Assembly: GCF_002752655.1 (NCBI RefSeq)
Contig: NZ_CP023737.1
Location: 1,488,001 to 1,552,000 of the forward strand
Direction: 5' to 3'
Source: Methylosinus trichosporium OB3b
GTDB taxonomy: Bacteria; Pseudomonadota; Alphaproteobacteria; Rhizobiales; Beijerinckiaceae
DNA: 64,000 nt
Numbering within the stretch: position 1 is the first letter of the stretch; each line of letters begins with the position of its first letter. The notes beneath the pieces are model-generated. The model saw nothing but the letters and a program-made list of their open reading frames with translations, did not search any database and had not been told where the DNA came from. The translations under genes and the position numbers were made by a program. Shown here piece by piece: positions 60,711 through 64,000 of the stretch.

Positions 60711-61372
60711 CTCGCCTCCAGGAAAATCAGAATGGCCGGCTGCCGCAGCGGATTGTCGCGGCCTTTGCGCTTGCGCTGCGATGCGGCGGTGGCGCTGCGG
60801 GCCGCCCAAGATGTGAGCGCCGGGGCTGGACCGGCCGGCGTCGCATAGGTGAATTTGATGATCGCGGCTTTGCCGTAACGGGCTTTCGCCGCTTGTGCGA
60901 CCGCCTCATAGACCTTGCCGGGCGAATAGCCCTTTTGTCCGCGCTCGATCTTGCGGGCATAAGGCACGATCGACAGGAACATCACCTCGCGGGCGCCGGC
61001 CGCTTCGGTCGGGTCCTTGATCTCGCGGCCATCCGCATAGCAGCGCATGGAGGCGCGATAGGCTCCGGATTTATGAGGGCCGGAATTGCGCAACATGCGC
61101 CAGATGAACTCGACCGCGCCATGGCCGAGCCGCCAGCGCGCGACGATCTCGCTCTTGACGGTGATGCGCGAGAAGTCGGCGCCGCTGCGGTCGATCGAAA
61201 TGTCATACGGCAGGCGAGCGCCGGCGGCGCGGGCGTTCTCGTCGTCTATGCGGGCGACATCCTGCCGCACCATATCGGCGAAGGCGCGGGCGCGGACCTC
61301 GGGGCCGAACGCGCCGCCGACGCCGATGACGACGCGCTCGTCACTGATGGGGAATCGGAAGGAGAGCGCCAT
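60707..61372 (-). CDS. Hypothetical phage tail-region protein
   Basis: The 221-aa product lies between the tail chaperones and the tape measure. It has FADMVRQDVARIDDENARAAGARLPYDISIDRSG and MLRNSGPHKSGAYRASMRCYADGREI...VPYARKIERGQKGYSPGKVYEAVAQAAKARYG, a HK97-gp10-like flavour (a minor neck/tail component). It overlaps the tape measure start by four bases. Confidence 0.55.
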   Translation of the reverse strand: MALSFRFPISDERVVIGVGGAFGPEVRARAFADMVRQDVARIDDENARAAGARLPYDISIDRSGADFSRITVKSEIVARWRLGHGAVEFIWRMLRNSGPHKSGAYRASMRCYADGREIKDPTEAAGAREVMFLSIVPYARKIERGQKGYSPGKVYEAVAQAAKARYGKAAIIKFTYATPAGPAPALTSWAARSATAASQRKRKGRDNPLRQPAILIFLEAR

Positions 61373-61420
61373 GGTTTCCTCGGCGTCGAAAGAGCGAGCC
61401 TGGAGGCTCGCGGTCCAGAG

Positions 61421-61573
61421 TCAGGCGAGGCCGGCGGCTTCGAAGGCGGCCAGGGCCTCGAAATACTCGTCATCCGAGGCGACATCGACCTTGGCGCCGC
61501 GCGAGCGCGCATAGCCGCGGATCATCGCGTCGAACTCGGCCAGCGTGAGGCGATCGACCTCGCGCGGGCTCAA
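61421..61573 (-). CDS. Second tail assembly chaperone frame
   Basis: The frame reads LSPFYEVGGALRLSPREVDRLTLAEFDAMIRGYARSRGAKVDVASDDEYFEALAAFEAAGLA and ends at TGA 61421. Its conserved part begins upstream of any ATG. It may start at TTG 61573, which overlaps the previous stop as TTGA, or be reached by frameshifting from the previous gene, as is known for lambda G/GT-type chaperones. It is too short for a standard ORF call. Confidence 0.55.
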   Translation of the reverse strand: MSPREVDRLTLAEFDAMIRGYARSRGAKVDVASDDEYFEALAAFEAAGLA

Positions 61574-61962
61574 GCGGAGGGCGCCGCCGACTTCGTAGAA
61601 GGGGGAGAGGTCTCCGAGGCGTCGCTCTTCGGCCCCTCCCCTTCGGCGTTTCCCTCGGGCGCTCCCTCTATGCAGGCCGAGAGGATCGACGCGGCGAGGG
61701 CGAGGTGGCGGCCCTTCGGCTCCGGATCGATATAGCGCATCACCACCATGGTCGCGTCCGGCTCGCTGGCGCCGCCGCCCATCAGGCCGAGGCGGATGGT
61801 CTCGCGGATGTCGTCATTGCGCCACTGCATGGAGACGAGGCGCATGTAGATCGCGCCTATGCCGGCGTTGCAGAGGCGCTCCAATTCGCCGATCTCGCCG
61901 AGGCGCAGCTCGAATTTGCGGCGGCGGCCGGCGAGATCGGCGTGAATGCAGGTTTGCGGCAT
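61570..61962 (-). CDS. Tail assembly chaperone (GTA-gp10/TAC-type)
   Basis: The 130-aa product, MPQTCIHADLAGRRRKFELRLGEIGELERLCNAGIGAIYMRLV..., has the pattern of the GTA-type tail chaperone family that follows the tail tube gene. The C-terminal 30 residues are low-complexity (EGNAEGEGPKSDASETSPPSTKSAAPSA), where the alternative frame becomes the conserved one. Confidence 0.72.
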   Translation of the reverse strand: MPQTCIHADLAGRRRKFELRLGEIGELERLCNAGIGAIYMRLVSMQWRNDDIRETIRLGLMGGGASEPDATMVVMRYIDPEPKGRHLALAASILSACIEGAPEGNAEGEGPKSDASETSPPSTKSAAPSA

Positions 61963-61969
61963 GATGGCC

Positions 61970-62428
61970 TCAGGCGTTGGCGGTGACGGTCGGATAGCCC
62001 TGGCCGCGCAGGCTCAGATCGAAGGTGACGAGGCCGCGATCGGAGGACCCCTCCGACCAATCGGTGACGATGAAGGCGCTTTGCTCGACATCGCCGCCGC
62101 TGGCGCCGGGAAGATCGCGCATGAGCTGGAGATTAATCGGCTGGCCGGAACGATAAGCGGCGATGACGCGCCGATAGCAGGCCTTGGCGGGGTCGCATTT
62201 GCCGCTGGCGGTCAAATCCCAGGTGAGGCCCTTCACGGCGCTGGAGCGCGCGGCGAGCGCGGTGGGGTCGTTGCAATCCGGCACCCAGGCGTCCTCGACC
62301 TCGGCGCCATGCTTGGAGCTGACGGTGGTGGCGACGCAGAGGAAGGTGAAGGCTTCCGACACCGCGCCGTCGCCGACGAGGAGATAGAATTTCTGCCCCG
62401 GCAAGGGGTTCACGAGGCTGACGGTCAT
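61970..62428 (-). CDS. Major tail tube protein
   Basis: The 152-aa product, MTVSLVNPLPGQKFYLLVGDGAVSEAFTFLCVATT...WVPDCNDPTALAARSSAVKGLTWDLTASGKCDPA...GDVEQSAFIVTDWSEGSSDRGLVTFDLSLRGQG, has the beta-sandwich pattern of siphophage tail tube subunits. It is located upstream of the tail chaperones. Confidence 0.75.
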   Translation of the reverse strand: MTVSLVNPLPGQKFYLLVGDGAVSEAFTFLCVATTVSSKHGAEVEDAWVPDCNDPTALAARSSAVKGLTWDLTASGKCDPAKACYRRVIAAYRSGQPINLQLMRDLPGASGGDVEQSAFIVTDWSEGSSDRGLVTFDLSLRGQGYPTVTANA

Positions 62429-62444
62429 GTTCGGTCCTTTCGGG

Positions 62445-62873
62445 TCACGGATTGGCGTCGGAGAGCAGCGTTTGCAGGAGGACGGTGACTTCCTTCGGCG
62501 CCGCCAGCGCCGGCGTGTCGCCGCCGGCCGTGCAGCGCAGCGGCGTCGCCGCATGGCCGCCGGCGAGGGTGAGCTCGGCGAGATCGAGCGCCGGCACGAT
62601 GGCGTCATGCAGGCGCCAGATGTCGGCGCGCCCGAAACCCGTCGAGACCGCGTGAATGGCGAGCGAGACGTCATAGGAGCGGTGGCAGCCGATCTCGGCG
62701 CGTCGCCATTCGAGCACGCCGAGATAGATGTAAGGCGCGATGGCGTCGCTCGGGTCGCCGCGCGCGTCGCGCGGAATCTCGTCATAGATCTTCGCCTCGA
62801 CGATCGCGGCAATATCGGCATTGCCCTGCAGCGCCGCGATGATCGCATTGCGCAAGGCTTCGAATGGGCTCAT
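62445..62873 (-). CDS. Tail completion protein, DUF3168
   Basis: The 142-aa product has MSPFEALRNAIIAALQGNADIAAIVEAKIYDEIPRDA...PYIYLGVLEWRRAEIG...YDVSLAIHAVSTGFGRADIWRLHDAIVPAL, a good DUF3168 match. The family terminates the tail tube where it joins the head. Start at ATG 62873; an ATG four codons upstream is also open. Confidence 0.82.
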   Translation of the reverse strand: MSPFEALRNAIIAALQGNADIAAIVEAKIYDEIPRDARGDPSDAIAPYIYLGVLEWRRAEIGCHRSYDVSLAIHAVSTGFGRADIWRLHDAIVPALDLAELTLAGGHAATPLRCTAGGDTPALAAPKEVTVLLQTLLSDANP

Positions 62874-62874
62874 C

Positions 62875-63210
62875 TCACCCTCCAATCTTGCGGGCCACGT
62901 CGATCTTGATCCAGCGGCGCAGCTTGTCGGGGAGCTGGACGCTCTCGATCGACCAATCGGCGCCGGCGAAGGAGATGCGATCGGCGGCGGTGATGGTGCG
63001 GTTTTGGGCGCAGTCGTAGACGGTGAGCTGGCCGTGCGCCTGATCTTCGACGAGGCCGGCTTCCGCCGCCTTCATCGCCGACAATTGTGCGAAGGCGGCG
63101 CGAGTGGTGAAGGCGTCGGCATAATCGCCGCGCGGGACGCCGCCGGGGTCGCCGGGAATGACCTCGCGGCGGCGGATCGTCACCAGATAGCGCATGCGGC
63201 CGGCTTGCAT
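62875..63210 (-). CDS. Head-tail adaptor (head closure) protein
   Basis: The 111-aa product, MRYLVTIRRREVIPGDPGGVPRGDYADAFTTRAAFAQLSAMKAAEAGL...ITAADRISFAGADWSIESVQLPDKLRRWIKIDVARK, is the SPP1 gp16-like/HK97 gp7-like adaptor fold by sequence pattern. It is adjacent to DUF3168, as expected. Confidence 0.8.
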   Translation of the reverse strand: MQAGRMRYLVTIRRREVIPGDPGGVPRGDYADAFTTRAAFAQLSAMKAAEAGLVEDQAHGQLTVYDCAQNRTITAADRISFAGADWSIESVQLPDKLRRWIKIDVARKIGG

Positions 63211-63216
63211 GTTGCT

Positions 63217-63744
63217 TTAAGCCGAGCGGCCGATGATGCCGAGCTGATAGGTCGCCGCGGCGCCGGAGCTGTTGGCGATGCGGAGAATGTCATTGCTGGC
63301 GTTGGTGACGGCGCCGAAGCCGGTCGAATCGGGAGCCCAGAGGACGACGCCGGCGCCGGGACGGAACGGGCCGAGCGTCGGCGTGGTGCCGCCGAGGAAG
63401 CCCAAGAACGGATTGGAGCCGCCGCCTACCGTCAGATTGGTGGTATTGCGCGCGGCGCTGTCCAGCTTTGGGGCATTGACGAGGGCGACGGCGATGATCC
63501 GCGCAAAGGTGACCGTCTCACCCATGACGCCGGTGAGCACGCCGGAGAGATCGATATCGTCATTGGTCGCCGAGGCCACTTGTCGTTCGAGCATCACGAA
63601 TTTGTCGACCTGATCGGCGCCGACGCCATTGCCGAACATTTTCAGGACGGCGAGCTGGGCACGATAGATCGGGCCGTCGCCGAAATTGCCGGCGGCGGCC
63701 TGGGCGACGGTGAGGGCGAAATCGAGCTTCACGGAGAGGGTCAT
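63217..63744 (-). CDS. Hypothetical phage structural protein
   Basis: The 175-aa product is a beta-rich protein (MTLSVKLDFALTVAQAAAGNFGDGPIYRAQLAVLKMFGNGVGADQVDKFVMLERQVASATNDDIDLSGVL...PGAGVVLWAPDSTGFGAVTNASNDILRIANSSGAAATYQLGIIGRSA). It resembles phage-encoded decoration or tube-like proteins, but I do not recognise the family. Confidence 0.6.
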   Translation of the reverse strand: MTLSVKLDFALTVAQAAAGNFGDGPIYRAQLAVLKMFGNGVGADQVDKFVMLERQVASATNDDIDLSGVLTGVMGETVTFARIIAVALVNAPKLDSAARNTTNLTVGGGSNPFLGFLGGTTPTLGPFRPGAGVVLWAPDSTGFGAVTNASNDILRIANSSGAAATYQLGIIGRSA

Positions 63745-63748
63745 GGCG

Positions 63749-64000
63749 TCAGGTCCTTTCGGCGGCGATTGCGGGGTGGCTCTGGATGGATTCGCTGCGC
63801 TCGCAATGGCGGGGCGGGCGGAGATCGCCGCCGGCGGCCTTCACCATGCGGCGGGCGCATTCGGCGACGAGGGCGCAGCGATCGGACTCGGCCAGCGCCG
63901 CCATGGTCGGCGCGAGGGTGACGAGGCCGGCGGCGGTGTAGGCCGTATAGCGCTCGGCCTTTGCCGCGAGGGCGGGCTCGGGCAGCGGGCGCAGCGCGTC
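63749..64000 (-). CDS. Phage protein, head-tail connector region (N-terminus beyond window)
   Basis: The frame is open from the window edge to TGA 63749 and reads ALRPLPEPALAAKAERYTAYTAAGLVTLAPTMAALAESDRCALVAECARRMVKAAGGDL. It ends in RHCERSESIQSHPAIAA, which is encoded by a dispersed palindromic repeat. The real family end is therefore probably just before the repeat. Confidence 0.5.
   Translation of the reverse strand, partial: DALRPLPEPALAAKAERYTAYTAAGLVTLAPTMAALAESDRCALVAECARRMVKAAGGDLRPPRHCERSESIQSHPAIAAERT
63766..63811. repeat. REP-like repeat in the 3' end of a phage gene
   Basis: The block attgcggggtggctctggat...attcgctgcgctcgcaat has the inverted attgcg/cgcaat ends and ggattcgctgcgctcgcaatg core of a dispersed REP-like element common in alphaproteobacteria. 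It has been translated into the C-terminus of the host gene. Confidence 0.5.

Larger units (their letters stand above)
45086..64000 (-). mobile_element. Siphophage prophage, tail-fibre-lysis part (continues beyond window)
   Basis: Genes run leftward in the order head-tail connector, DUF3168, tail tube, tail chaperones, tape measure, tail tip components, NlpC/P60, J-like protein, fibres, endolysin, small genes, terminator. No integrase, capsid or terminase is within the window; they should lie to the right. The core order is shared with lambdoid-type siphophages and gene transfer agents, but endolysin and fibres indicate a true prophage. Confidence 0.85.

Noticed and set aside
45086..64000. 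Gene transfer agent instead of prophage
   Set aside because: The tail gene order is similar, but tail fibres, a lysozyme, an anti-defence-type gene and a moron cassette argue for a phage.
1..64000. CRISPR array
   Set aside because: No series of equal repeats with unique spacers was seen. The only short tandem repeat is the coding 66-bp repeat in the tail fibre gene.

Overview
The window is GC-rich DNA from an alphaproteobacterial methanotroph of the Methylosinus type. The decisive evidence is a 30-codon gene at 17204..17296 (minus strand) that encodes a methanobactin precursor with the core LCGSCYPCSCM, as known from Methylosinus trichosporium OB3b. It sits inside a complete mbn locus.

Layout. 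(1) 1-9 kb: a type I restriction-modification locus, hsdM-hsdS-hsdR on the minus strand. It is interrupted by a plus-strand pair (a 145-aa protein of unknown function and an ImmA/IrrE-like metallopeptidase). hsdS is frameshifted near its end and runs into a palindromic repeat. Two unassigned plus-strand genes follow hsdM. (2) 8.9-10.7 kb: a DUF4189-like secreted protein, an ECF sigma factor and a small unassigned protein that has a homologue at 26.2 kb. (3) 10.7-22.8 kb: the methanobactin locus in transcription order mbnI, mbnR, mbnT, mbnA, mbnB, mbnC, mbnM, mbnN, mbnP, mbnH, preceded by a small CALC-motif protein. MbnI/MbnR/MbnT form a FecIR-type sigma/anti-sigma/TonB-transducer relay. MbnA is the peptide; MbnB/MbnC make the oxazolone/thioamide groups; MbnN acts on the N-terminal Leu; MbnM exports; MbnP/MbnH are the copper-protein and di-heme partners. 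Two almost identical ~63-bp boxes lie upstream of mbnT and mbnP. (4) 22.88-25.60 kb: a dead IS256-family element with an ISAs1-family element nested in it, both with readable target duplications. (5) 26.2-33.9 kb: a second TonB receptor with a DJ-1/isonitrile-hydratase-like protein and a divergent GlxA-type AraC regulator; an orphan family-5 solute-binding protein (candidate MbnE); and a mosaic of broken copies of the solute-binding gene and of the mbnI upstream region.

(6) 35.17-44.49 kb: a 9.3-kb integrated element in tRNA-Gly(CCC), bounded by 83-bp direct repeats. It carries two helix-turn-helix proteins, a repressor with an operator region, HK97-type capsid, protease and portal genes, and a tyrosine integrase, but no terminase or tail genes. 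It looks like a capsid-bearing phage satellite. (7) 44.7-64 kb: the tail, fibre and lysis half of a siphophage prophage on the minus strand, running off the right end. It includes a candidate Acb2/Tad1-type nucleotide sponge, an endolysin, a small membrane peptide, three repeated intergenic hairpins and a moron-like gene between duplicated terminators.

All functional calls are from reading the sequence; no database search was run.
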